Assembly: GCF_023169945.1 (NCBI RefSeq)
Contig: NZ_AP025591.1
Coordinates: 1,634,501 to 1,698,500, forward strand
DNA from: Anaeromyxobacter oryzae
Lineage (GTDB): Bacteria > Myxococcota > Myxococcia > Myxococcales > Anaeromyxobacteraceae
Reading direction: 5' to 3'
DNA length: 64,000 nucleotides
In this document: positions 9,335 through 17,734 of the stretch, one piece after another
Position numbering within the stretch: the first letter of the stretch is position 1
Layout: the number at the start of each line of letters is the position of its first letter
Made by a program: the position numbers and the translations under genes
Notes under the pieces: generated by a model
Database searches by the model: none
Told to the model about the DNA's origin: nothing
What the model saw: the letters and a program-made list of their open reading frames with translations, nothing else

Positions 9335-10027
9335 TCACCTACGCGTGCGCTCTTCGTCGCGGCGGCGCAGCGACAGGACCTCCCTCTCGGCGTCCCGTGC
9401 GCCAGATTCGCGCAACCGCGCGAGCAGCCGGTCCACTCCGCCCGGCTGACTCTCGGCGATGATGTAGGCCACCTTCGCGAGCCCATGCTGCGCGATCGCC
9501 GACAGCACGATGGTCTGCCTGCGCGGGTCCAGCCGCTCGATGGCGGGGCGGGCCGCAGCGACAACAAATGCGCTGTCCTCTCGCTCGAACCTTTCCACCA
9601 ACTGGTCTGCATTCCGCTGCACGGACGCCGCGCCGAGCCTCCCGGCGATCCAGGCGACAAGCCATCGGGCTTCGAGATCGTCGGGCGAACGGTCCCTCAG
9701 AGCCTCGATCACCACGTCGTCGGGCGGGCAGTTCATCACGGATAGCATCGCGAGCGCTTGCCGCGGCGTACGCTCAGTCGACGCGAGACGAGTACGAAGC
9801 TCCGCCCACGGCGGGGGCGTAGCCGCTTCAAGTGACTCACGTGCCCGCGTTACGGCATCGACGACGGCCCATCCACCCTCAGAACCCGAAAGGCCCGCCG
9901 CCCCTGTGTCGAGCGCCATCAAGTACATGTCGGCGCGCTCGATCCATTCGCCACCGTCTGCGGTCGCTGGACGTGCAGCTGCCGTGACGAGAACCGCCAG
10001 CGTGGTGACCTTCGGCAACAGACGCAT
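9335..10027 (-). CDS. Exported protein of unknown function, alpha-helical
   Basis: A 230-residue protein. The ATG at 10027 is followed by a short signal peptide (MRLLPKVTTLAVLVTAAARPATA), which is why it is preferred over a longer frame with an Arg-rich leader. The mature part is helical and rich in Ala, Arg and Glu, with repeated helix pairs such as ERTPRQALAMLSVMNCPPDD and HGLAKVAYIIAESQPGG. This resembles HEAT/TPR-like superhelical proteins but has no clear repeat consensus. The C-terminus is strongly basic (REVLSLRRRDEERTRR). I do not recognise a family. Confidence 0.6.
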   Translation of the reverse strand: MRLLPKVTTLAVLVTAAARPATADGGEWIERADMYLMALDTGAAGLSGSEGGWAVVDAVTRARESLEAATPPPWAELRTRLASTERTPRQALAMLSVMNCPPDDVVIEALRDRSPDDLEARWLVAWIAGRLGAASVQRNADQLVERFEREDSAFVVAAARPAIERLDPRRQTIVLSAIAQHGLAKVAYIIAESQPGGVDRLLARLRESGARDAEREVLSLRRRDEERTRR

Positions 10028-10211
10028 AGTTCCGCCTCGTCCGAATGGACGCTCCGTGACCGCGAGGGTGCCACAACAATCGCGGGCCGAGCTCTCCGAG
10101 GTGGCGACCGAGACGCGCCGACGGAAGAAGCGATCATGAACACACGAGCGCGCACCGGATCGCGGCCTCGATGAGCCTTCGCGGGGGCACGCCCGCGAGA
10201 CCGTACAGTCG

Positions 10212-10436
10212 TCAACCCAGAGCGACGCCCGTCGGCGCCTCCGGGTCGATGTCGATGTCATCGACGCGGACGGTTGGCGAGCCCGGGAACGACCACCGGG
10301 CCGCGTCCTCGAGCGTCGCGACCGCGATTGTCTCGATCTCCGCCCCTGGCGCGATCTGGCCAACGACGTCCGCCACCACCTCGAGCGCGCGAGCGCCGTG
10401 CCCGCAGCCGGGACTCATGAGGACCTGGATCTTCAT
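10212..10436 (-). CDS. Small thioredoxin-like protein
   Basis: A 74-residue protein. MKIQVLMSPGCGHGARALEVV looks like the first strand and active-site turn of a thioredoxin fold, with Cys11 as a lone redox or metal-binding cysteine in place of CxxC. A cis-Pro-like SFPGSPTVRVDDIDI follows at the place expected for the second strand. Similar small proteins occur beside mercury or redox genes. Here it stands alone, with nothing nearby that fixes its role. Confidence 0.6.
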   Translation of the reverse strand: MKIQVLMSPGCGHGARALEVVADVVGQIAPGAEIETIAVATLEDAARWSFPGSPTVRVDDIDIDPEAPTGVALG

Positions 10437-10731
10437 CCCGCCTGAAGGCTACCACTCCGCCCGGCCCGCGTCGGCACGTTCAGAAATTCCGCGGTTCTCG
10501 GTGAGCGCCAACAGTCAAGGCTCGCCCCAACTCATCGCACCTGGTTCGGCGAAGCTGGCCCCCCGCGAGGACGGCCTGCCTCGTGAGCGGCACCTACAAG
10601 CAGTTCAAGACCGACTTCGAGATGGTCGGGTTCCCCTTCCAGCGCCGACTTCGAAGGCGGGCGGCGCGTCGAAGATCGGTTCAAAGAGAACGGGCCGCAC
10701 TCGGATCACCTTCGATTGTCTATATCGCGCC

Positions 10732-11118
10732 CTAGAGTGCCTCCCCGTCGATGACCTGGATTTCCAGGGAGAGCACATCAAGGTCATGAACGCAGCCGAG
10801 GTTGATCCGATAGTCCCCCGGCCTTGCGGGTCCTTGATAGTCGGGCGGCACGGAGGCCACCGTGGTGAACGGAGAGATACCGCAGGTGCGGCAGAAGAAG
10901 TGGTTCACGTCCTTGTCCCCGAACTGGTACAGGGCCAGGTGCTCTCTACCTTCCACCTCGACATCCGATGGGCGGAAGTAGTTCGAGGACATGACCGCCC
11001 CTTTGCGGACGCAGATGGAGCAATTGCATCTTCGGCCGCTCGTGATCTCCTCGCAAGCGAACGTGAAACGGACGGCACCACAATGGCAACTGGCACTGTA
11101 GGTTCTCGGAGTCGTCAT
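10732..11118 (-). CDS. GFA-family (glutathione-dependent formaldehyde-activating-like / CENP-V) zinc protein
   Basis: A 128-residue protein with the GFA-family metal sites: CHC at 11-13 (SASCHCGAVRF), CNCSIC at 31-36, and CRTCG at 76-80 (HFFCRTCGISPF). These cysteines bind two zinc ions in the family. Named members add glutathione to formaldehyde, but most homologues have no proven activity. The gene is monocistronic. Its 3' end meets a 295-bp interval that may hold a decayed coding fragment. Confidence 0.88.
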   Translation of the reverse strand: MTTPRTYSASCHCGAVRFTFACEEITSGRRCNCSICVRKGAVMSSNYFRPSDVEVEGREHLALYQFGDKDVNHFFCRTCGISPFTTVASVPPDYQGPARPGDYRINLGCVHDLDVLSLEIQVIDGEAL

Positions 11119-11315
11119 GTTCGTTCCTGATTAGAAGCTGTCTCGAGAAGGTAGACGCTCGGAACGCCGAAGCCATAGCAGCGCGCAGGCGAGCTGCCGA
11201 CAGATACGCGGGTAGCGGGCGATGTGGCCGTAACTACTCGCCCGCTCCAGCGCCCTCGCGAGACGACGGGTGCGGCGCCCTTGATGAACACCGGATCTGG
11301 GTGTCGGCGATCGGT

Positions 11316-14300
11316 TCAGGGCACCGAGAACTGGAACACGTACGGCGTCCGGATCTTGATGCCGTCGGCCTGGACGGTGATCGGCACGACGTGATCGATC
11401 GTCACCGTGTACGCGCCGGAAGCCAGCACGGTCCCGGGCGTGAAGGTGAGCGACTGCGCCCCCGAGTCGTGCGTGACGGCGCCTGCGATGGGCACGCCGC
11501 CCTGCACGACGGCGATGGCCGTCGAGAAGTCCGACGAGTTGGTGGCGTCGGATTTCACATCCCAGTTGAACGTAACGTCGATGGAGGCGGCCGTCGCCGT
11601 GTAGCCGGTGACGAGCGCGTCGCGCCAGTTCTGGACCGCCTTGTGGTTGTCGTCCGGGTTCGTGTCGCTCGTGTCGTCGAAGAGCTGCGTGAGGTCGGTC
11701 GGGCTGTTCGCCGCGACCGTCGCGACGCGGTTCGTGAACCCTTTGATCGTCCCCCACTCCTCGACGTAGTCGTACGTACCGCGCGTGTACTTGTACTGGA
11801 TGGGCGTTCCATCCGCGATGTTCAGCGTGATCTGCCAGACGCCCGAGCCGGCGGACGTCATCTTCGTCGACAGCGTCCCGCCGCAATAGCCGCACAGCGG
11901 GTCCGCCGCGGCACCCTGCGCCTGCCCCGAGATGTAGACGAAGTCCGCGGGTGGCGTGAACGCCGGCACCTTCACACGGAATGTCACCTGCACCAGCTTC
12001 GGCTCCACGTCGTGCGACACCTCGTTCGACGCGGGCGAGGCGTTGAGCGAGGTGTCGTACGCCCTGACGACGTAGTAGTACGTCTCGCCCGAATTCACCG
12101 TGTGGTCCACGAACGCGAGCGTGGTCCCCGAGACGATCGCGAGCGCGACCGCGCCCTCGCCACCCGCCACCGTGCCGCGGTAGACGCGGTATTCCGCCAC
12201 GACGTCATCCGGATCCGTCGACGCCGTCCAGCTCACCGTCAGGCTCGACGCGCCGTAGTCGATCTCCGCGACCGGCGCGGTGGGCGCGGTCGTGTCGGAG
12301 CTGGCGGAGATCGTCATGACCCCAGGCTGGTTCGTTCCCGGATTGCCCGGATAGAACCCGTCCTGATCCCCGTACACCCAGCTCCTCCCGCCGTCGTCGG
12401 AGAAGCGCACCAGGTAGTCGTACGTACCCACCGCATCCGCACGGATGCCGCCCATGTACTCGTAGTTGTTGCCGGACTTCACGTTGTAGGTCATCGGCTG
12501 CCAGGACGACCAGCTCGCCGGGTCGGTCCCCGGGGCGCCGAAGCCAATCTGCGCCTGGATTGCGCTCGGATCGCCGCCGGCGTCGGTGAAGCCGGCGATG
12601 TAGACCTGCCCGTACACCGTCGTGAAGTTCGAGGTGATCGTCTGGGTGATCGTCTTCGGCCACTGCAGGACCGCGTAGCCGACGGGGAAGGCAGGCGTGG
12701 CGTTCGCCTCGTTCGAGCTCGCGCCCTCGTTCCCTACCGAGTCCACGCCACGGACCACGTAGTAGTAGGTCGTGCCGTTCTGGACGGTCGCGTCGGTGAA
12801 CGTCGTACCGGCCACGGTGCCGATCTTCACGTACCCGCCACCGGCGACCGGGCTGCGATAGACGTCGTACGATGCACTGTCCGAGTTGCCACTCCACGAG
12901 AGGCTGACCGTGCTCGCGATTCCGTTGTTCGACGCCGCCGTCAGCCCCGTGGGCGCAACCGGTCCCTTGATGTCCTGCCCGGGGTTCATGACGTAGATGG
13001 CGGCGGACAGCGGGCCCAGGGCCGTCATGAACGCACCGCCCGCGGTCGTGACGCTCTTCCCGGTGAGCGAGTCCTTCAGCGTGATGCCGTCGCGCAGGTA
13101 CGGCGCGGTCGGCACGGTGACGGTCTGTGCCGTGTCCTCGTTCCGATTGATGACCACGATGGCGAGCGCCGTGTCGCTGCGCACCGAATACGCCAGCGTC
13201 TTCTGCACGTCGTCCGCGAGCAGGAACTGCACCCTGCCGTCGCGGAGGACCGGCGTCGCCTTCCGGAGCAGGATGAGCTTCTGGTAGTGGTCGAACATGT
13301 CGTGGTCGCCGCCAGCCCCGTAGTACTTGTCCTTCTTCGCGGTGCCGGTCAGGTCGGCCCACGGGAACGGACGGCGGTCGTCAGGGTCGCTCGCGCCCGT
13401 GAGCGCGACCTCGTCACCGTAGTAGATGGTGGGCGTCCCGGGCACGGTCATCTGCACGATCGCCGCGAGCTTCTGGCGCTGCTTGCCGAGCGCGAGGTTC
13501 GCGGCGTTGAACTCCCTGTCCTCGCGGTTGTACAGGCCGTCGGTCAGGCTCCACAGCACCCGGTTCGTGTCGTGGCTGTCGACGAGGTTCTGGAAGGTGT
13601 AGTAGGTCGCGTCCGCGTAGTCCTCGCGGATCGAGTCCATTCGGTGCATGAACGTCGAAGGCGGCAGGTTCGGGTCCGCCTCCTCGGCGAAGCCCTTGTT
13701 GTCGACGGCTCCGAGCAACCCGAGCACCGCGTTGCGGAAGCGGTAGCCCATGGCGGTGTCCGCCTGGTCACCGTGGGTCATCGGCAGGTTGTCGTACCAG
13801 TTCCAGGCTTCGGCGATGAGGATCTCGTCGGGCTTCACGCCCTTCGTGATGGTGCGCAGCTGCTGCCAGTAGGCGGGAGGGAACGAGGGGTCGCTCATGA
13901 CGTCGAAGCGCCAGCCGCCGGCGCCGTTCAGCAGCCAGTACCCCGCGACGCTGCTCGACGACGACCTGTAGAAATAGTTCGCGACGGGTTCGTAGGGCAG
14001 CTCGGGCTGCGCCGGGTCGCGCTTCGTGATCACCGGGATCGTGTCGAACCCGGCCCAGCCGTCGTACGTCGCGGCGTTGGGGCGGCCCTGGCTGTCCACA
14101 CAAGGCCCGCTGCCCGGTGAGACGTCATGGAACGTGAACCACGACCGGTACGGCGACGACGTGCTCTCGCACGCGCCGACGGTCGTGTAGTGGTGGTACC
14201 GGTCGAAGAATGGGCTGTCGGACGACATGTGGTTGAACACGCCGTCGAGGACGACCCTCATCCCGCGCGCGGACGCGTCGGTCGCGAGCTTCTTCAGGTA

Positions 14301-15950
14301 CCCGTAGCCGCCGAAGTACGGATTGACCGACAGGTAGTCACGCGTGTCGTACCCGTGGTTCGACCCCGAAGCGAATACCGGGTTGAAGTAGATGATGGTG
14401 ACGCCCAGCGACTTCAGGTAGTCGAGCTTGTCGTCGACGCCTTTCAGATCGCCACCGAAGTAGTCGCGTCCCTTGGGCGATTCGATGCACGGATTTGCCG
14501 GACTCACGTAGTCGCGGCAGTACCCCTCGGGGAGCTGCGTGAGCCAGTTCCTCAGCTGGACCTGCGCATCCGCCGCGGCCTGGAGCTGCTGGGGCGTCGC
14601 GTTGCTCGGCGCCGGATAATCGTAACGGAAGTCGGTCGTACGCGGGTCGTTCTCCGTCGCCCCGTTGCGGAAGCGATCGGGGAAGATCTGGTACATCACG
14701 CCGTCCTTCATCCATCCGACGGTCGGGAACTGCGCCGCCGGCTTCACGACGTTGAGCCGGAACCCGTTGTCGACCTCGGTCGGGGTCGCCGCCCCGACGC
14801 CACCGTAGCGTGGGGCATTGTCTGAGTAGTACGCCGTCGCGGTGCCGTCGGTGACGATGAAGCGGTAATACACGGTGCCGAGCGCCTTCGGCGTGTACTT
14901 CAGCTGCCACAGGTCGCACGTGCTGTCCGTGATCGTGGCGTCCTGGCAATCGACATTGCTCGCCACCAGCGCCATCGGCTGGCGGTCCTCGTGCCCGACC
15001 GCCGTGTCGTAGAGGCGCATCGTCACGCCGGTCACGTCCTTGTGGTACGTGCGGAAGCGCAGCGTGGCCTCGGTGCTGGGCGCGACCGCGCCGAACGGCA
15101 CGCGGTAGAGGCTGTCACGCGAGTCGTGGCGAAGCCCTGCGTACTCGACGTTGTTGTCGTGCCCGTGCCCGGCGTTGATCGTCAGGACGTGGGTCGCCGA
15201 ATTGTACGTGAAGCTCACCCTGGCGTTGTTCACGGGAACCGTGAACGGAATGTTGTTTCCGTTCGGGACGCCGCCCTGACCATAGTTCTCGTTCCAGCTC
15301 TCGTTGATCGCGACCTTGCCCTCGTAGCTCCCCGCGGGGAGCGCCGTCGTCTCGAACGTGTAGATGCCGTCGCCGTCGGGATCCTCGAGCCACGAGCGAA
15401 GGCAACCGGGATCCCAGTCGCCGCTGCAGCCGAGCGCGGATTGAAAGCTGCCCGGGGCGGTCGCGATCACGGAGTTGACGTTGTCCGTGATCCAGTGCGT
15501 CTTGTCGTCGTAGTAGAACTTCACGACCTGCGTGGCGCCGAGGTTCAGCGGGATGTTCGCTCCACCCGGCGCTGCGTGCAGTCCGTAGTTCTCATCCCAG
15601 CCGTCGTTCAGCGCGGCCTTGTAGTTCCAGTTGCCCGCCGGGATGGACCACGGCGTCGTCGCCGTCACCACGCTCTGCCACACGTCGTCGTTCGCGTCGT
15701 AGGTGAGGTGAGCGGCGGCGCAGGACGGGTCCCACGCATTTGCACAGCCGAGCGCCGGTTCGAGGTCGCCGGCGATCGTGACGCTCGACGGAGTCGCAGC
15801 ATCCGCCCGTATGGCCGGGGAGCCGGCGCCGCCGGGTGAGCTCGCCCCGCCGCCGCACGCGGCCAGAACCGCCCAAGCGGCGAGCGCCGCGATGAGTTGA
15901 GCTGCACGGAGACGGAGAACGTTGCTCGACGTCGGCGAGGGGCTCGCCAT
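11316..15950 (-). CDS. Large lipoprotein alpha-amylase/pullulanase (GH13) with X25-like, FN3 and starch-binding modules
   Basis: A 1544-residue starch-degrading enzyme. The ATG at 15950 has a GGGGGAGG ribosome site and leads into a lipoprotein signal ending LAAC (Cys32). Modules: two X25/pullulanase-N2-like repeats (about 55-270, each with a WDP...W/N-ENYG pattern); a beta-sandwich ahead of the catalytic barrel; GH13 barrel with region I MRVVLDGVFNHMSS, region II GWRFDVMSD (nucleophile Asp683), region III EILIAEAWNW (acid Glu714) and region IV VDSHDTNRVLW (Asp794). These are followed by fibronectin type III-like modules, a CBM20-like domain beginning VQVTFRVKVPAFTPP, and an Ig-like C-terminus. 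It is probably anchored outside the cell and hydrolyses alpha-1,4 and/or alpha-1,6 glucans. Amylase versus pullulanase versus neopullulanase activity is not decided. Confidence 0.92.
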   Translation of the reverse strand: MASPSPTSSNVLRLRAAQLIAALAAWAVLAACGGGASSPGGAGSPAIRADAATPSSVTIAGDLEPALGCANAWDPSCAAAHLTYDANDDVWQSVVTATTPWSIPAGNWNYKAALNDGWDENYGLHAAPGGANIPLNLGATQVVKFYYDDKTHWITDNVNSVIATAPGSFQSALGCSGDWDPGCLRSWLEDPDGDGIYTFETTALPAGSYEGKVAINESWNENYGQGGVPNGNNIPFTVPVNNARVSFTYNSATHVLTINAGHGHDNNVEYAGLRHDSRDSLYRVPFGAVAPSTEATLRFRTYHKDVTGVTMRLYDTAVGHEDRQPMALVASNVDCQDATITDSTCDLWQLKYTPKALGTVYYRFIVTDGTATAYYSDNAPRYGGVGAATPTEVDNGFRLNVVKPAAQFPTVGWMKDGVMYQIFPDRFRNGATENDPRTTDFRYDYPAPSNATPQQLQAAADAQVQLRNWLTQLPEGYCRDYVSPANPCIESPKGRDYFGGDLKGVDDKLDYLKSLGVTIIYFNPVFASGSNHGYDTRDYLSVNPYFGGYGYLKKLATDASARGMRVVLDGVFNHMSSDSPFFDRYHHYTTVGACESTSSPYRSWFTFHDVSPGSGPCVDSQGRPNAATYDGWAGFDTIPVITKRDPAQPELPYEPVANYFYRSSSSSVAGYWLLNGAGGWRFDVMSDPSFPPAYWQQLRTITKGVKPDEILIAEAWNWYDNLPMTHGDQADTAMGYRFRNAVLGLLGAVDNKGFAEEADPNLPPSTFMHRMDSIREDYADATYYTFQNLVDSHDTNRVLWSLTDGLYNREDREFNAANLALGKQRQKLAAIVQMTVPGTPTIYYGDEVALTGASDPDDRRPFPWADLTGTAKKDKYYGAGGDHDMFDHYQKLILLRKATPVLRDGRVQFLLADDVQKTLAYSVRSDTALAIVVINRNEDTAQTVTVPTAPYLRDGITLKDSLTGKSVTTAGGAFMTALGPLSAAIYVMNPGQDIKGPVAPTGLTAASNNGIASTVSLSWSGNSDSASYDVYRSPVAGGGYVKIGTVAGTTFTDATVQNGTTYYYVVRGVDSVGNEGASSNEANATPAFPVGYAVLQWPKTITQTITSNFTTVYGQVYIAGFTDAGGDPSAIQAQIGFGAPGTDPASWSSWQPMTYNVKSGNNYEYMGGIRADAVGTYDYLVRFSDDGGRSWVYGDQDGFYPGNPGTNQPGVMTISASSDTTAPTAPVAEIDYGASSLTVSWTASTDPDDVVAEYRVYRGTVAGGEGAVALAIVSGTTLAFVDHTVNSGETYYYVVRAYDTSLNASPASNEVSHDVEPKLVQVTFRVKVPAFTPPADFVYISGQAQGAAADPLCGYCGGTLSTKMTSAGSGVWQITLNIADGTPIQYKYTRGTYDYVEEWGTIKGFTNRVATVAANSPTDLTQLFDDTSDTNPDDNHKAVQNWRDALVTGYTATAASIDVTFNWDVKSDATNSSDFSTAIAVVQGGVPIAGAVTHDSGAQSLTFTPGTVLASGAYTVTIDHVVPITVQADGIKIRTPYVFQFSVP

Positions 15951-16151
15951 GGCGCTGCCTCCCCCGGAACGAATCCGGACGCGCGGAACACGACACATCC
16001 GACGCTTGCGCACACGCGCGTGCAACCGGATTGGTGGGGGATCGCGAGCGCCGTGCTATTCCGCGTCGTTGCGGGAGAAGTCAGTTGCGCACGACACGCC
16101 CAGCGCGGTGCGACCTTCTGCCTACGCCCCGATTCGCTGAGGCGGCGCGGG

Positions 16152-16285
16152 TGACCTGCCCCCGAAAGCTGGACGGATCGCAGCGTGAGTCTTTCACTGA
16201 ACGTGGAGGACGGATGCGGAAGAGCAAGTTCACCGAGGAGCAGATCATCCGGACGCTGCAGGAGGTCGATGCCGGCGCGCAGGTC
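16152..16285 (+). mobile_element. Truncated left end of an IS3-family element with start of orfA
   Basis: The segment opens TGACCTGCCCCCGAAAGCTG, which looks like an IS3-family terminal inverted repeat. An ATG at 16214 then encodes MRKSKFTEEQIIRTLQEVDA and four more residues, the typical N-terminus of an IS3 OrfA (helix-turn-helix) protein. Homology stops abruptly near 16285, where the sequence passes into an integrase-like fragment. No orfB or right end is seen, so the element is dead. Confidence 0.78.
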
Positions 16286-16365
16286 CACGCACGGGCTCCG
16301 GCACACCTTCGCCTCCCACCTCGTCATGCGCGGCGTGACCCTTATGGCCGTGAAGGAGCTGCTCT
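16286..16365 (+). pseudogene. Tyrosine-recombinase C-terminal fragment fused to IS3 remnant
   Basis: About 26 codons read HGLRHTFASHLVMRGVTLMA followed by VKELL, the HxxR block of a tyrosine recombinase. The same block (GLRHTFASHLVMRGASLKAV) occurs in the integrase pseudogene about 1.1 kb downstream, so this is a diverged second copy. It lacks the Arg-I region and the tyrosine nucleophile and joins the IS3 orfA start directly. Non-functional. Confidence 0.75.
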
Positions 16366-16677
16366 TTCATGGATGCAGGGGTCAAGCCTTACGTGTGGCT
16401 AAGCCCCTCATCCTCTTCATCGGGAAACCGGCCCAATGGCCGCACGTGCCCACCAAGGGGGTGGCCATCGCGCTCGCCTACAACTCGAGCCAGTTTGGAG
16501 TGCTTGACGGAGCGACGGGGGACTTCACCTTCCTCGGCCAAGACTGAAACCGGCAAGTCTCTGCAGGGTCACACGGCGCTCATCTGACCGAACCAAGGTC
16601 TTCAGTACCCTCGTGCGCGACCTGTCGAATCGACACCGAGATCCTCGCGGAGGGCGGCCGCGAGCCGCAGTCGCCCG
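16366..16677. other. Interval without a recognisable gene between integrase remnants
   Basis: About 310 bp of lower coding quality. One short frame continues from the integrase fragment to a stop near 16547, but its translation (QWPHVPTKGVAIALAYNSSQ and onward) matches nothing I recognise. It is probably scrambled mobile-element DNA. Confidence 0.5.
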
Positions 16678-17573
16678 AAGAAGGAGTCACCGACCGTCGA
16701 GGCGTTCTCGCAGGACTTCCTGACGTTCTCCAAGACCAACAACAAGCCGAGCACGGTCGCCGCCAAGGAGTGTTCACCTCCTGCCGTACTTCGGTCGCAC
16801 GCGCCTCGACCAGCTCGGACCCGCCGACATCGAGGCGTACAAGGCGAAGAAGCTGGACGAGGGGCTCAACCGCAAGTCGATCAACAACCACCTGACGGCG
16901 CTCCGGAAGCTGCTGAACCTGGCCGTCGAGTGGGGACGGCTGGAGCGGGCACCCAAGGTGAGCGGCTTCGCGCTCAAGATGCAGCCGGTGGGCGAGGACG
17001 AGTTCCTGACGTTCGAGGGGGCCGAGCGACTCGTCGCCGCGACCTCGCCCGAGTGGCAGCCGATGATCTCGCTGGCGCTCAAGACGGGGCTGCGCGTCGG
17101 TTAACTGCTGGCTCTCCGATGGGCGGACGTGGATCTGGTCGCCGGGCAGATCGTCGTCCGGCGCACCCTCTGGAACGGCGAGGAAGGCGTGCCGAAGGGA
17201 GGCCGGCACCGTCCGGTCCCGCTCTCGGACGCCGCGGCTGGCGTGCTCAAGGCGCACCGGCACCTCCGCGGCCCCTACGCCTTCTGCGACGAGGCAGGGG
17301 CCCGCCTGACGCACTCCATCGTGAAGAACGTGGTCCCGCAGGGTGCCTCCGCGCAGGCCTCGCGAAGCGGATCACGTGGCACGCGGGCTCCGGCACACCT
17401 TCGCGAGCCACCTCGTGATGCGCGGGGCCTCGCTGAAGGCCGTCCAGGAGCTACTGGGGCACGAGAGCATCGAGATGACGCTCCGGTATTCGCACCTCAC
17501 GCCGGACGTGCGGCGCGCGACCGTGCGGCTCCTCGACGGCGCGCGGGGAGACCTGGGGGAGACGGGGACGTAG
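16678..17573 (+). pseudogene. Tyrosine-type site-specific integrase, broken (two frameshifts, one stop)
   Basis: Translation in three frames rebuilds a phage-type integrase. It starts KKESPTVEAFSQDFLTFSKT (SAM-like N-terminal domain), shifts frame near 16775 into LPYFGRTRLDQLGPADIEAY, and continues to TGLRVG, where an in-frame TAA at 17102 interrupts the expected GLR-GELLALRW block. It then reads LLALRWADVDLVAG to HSIVKNVVP and shifts again near 17340-17385 into GLRHTFASHLVMRGASLKAV, LLGHESIEMTLRYSHLTPDV and the end. Arg, HxxR, the second His and the Tyr (RYSHL) are all still visible. It ends about 37 bp from the CCA end of tRNA-Gly, the usual place for an integrase that targets a tRNA 3' end. 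Confidence 0.9.
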
Positions 17574-17606
17574 AAAAAGAAAAACCCCCGGTCGGAACCG
17601 GGGGTT
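17574..17606 (-). terminator. Rho-independent terminator of tRNA-Gly
   Basis: On the minus strand, immediately after the tRNA, a perfect 10-bp stem AACCCCCGGT/ACCGGGGGTT (17583-17606) with a 4-nt loop is followed by a T-rich tract (TTTTCTTTTTC). It is a textbook intrinsic terminator and separates the tRNA from the integrase remnant. Confidence 0.9.
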
Positions 17607-17609
17607 AGA

Positions 17610-17684
17610 TGGAGCGGGAAAAGGGATTTGAACCCTCGACCCTCGCCTTGGCAAGGCGATGCTCTACCACTGAGCTATTCCCGC
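17610..17684 (-). tRNA. tRNA-Gly (anticodon GCC)
   Basis: Read on the minus strand it begins GCGGGAATAGCTCAGTGGTA and has the acceptor stem GCGGGAA/TTCCCGC, a D arm with AGCTCAGTGGTAGAGC, an anticodon arm TCGCC-TTGCCAA-GGCGA with anticodon GCC (complement of 17650-17652), and a T arm GGGTTCAAATCCC. CCA is encoded. Its 3' end faces the integrase pseudogene, which marks it as a likely past integration site. Confidence 0.97.
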
Positions 17685-17704
17685 AAGACCTAGCGTGGAC
17701 GCGC

Positions 17705-17734
17705 TTTATAGAAGGGGGTCGCGGGGGGTGTCAA
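17705..17734 (-). promoter_or_regulatory. Sigma70-type promoter of tRNA-Gly inside the 3' end of pgsA
   Basis: On the minus strand a consensus TTGACA (17729-17734), an 18-bp spacer and TATAAA (17705-17710) lie about 20 bp upstream of the tRNA 5' end. The last codons and stop of pgsA are read from these same bases, so the promoter is embedded in coding sequence. Confidence 0.8.

Noticed and set aside
17574..17684. Duplicate of the tRNA-Gly 3' end as an attachment-site pair
   Set aside because: I looked for a second copy of the tRNA 3' sequence within the mobile relic and found none by eye; it may lie elsewhere or be lost.
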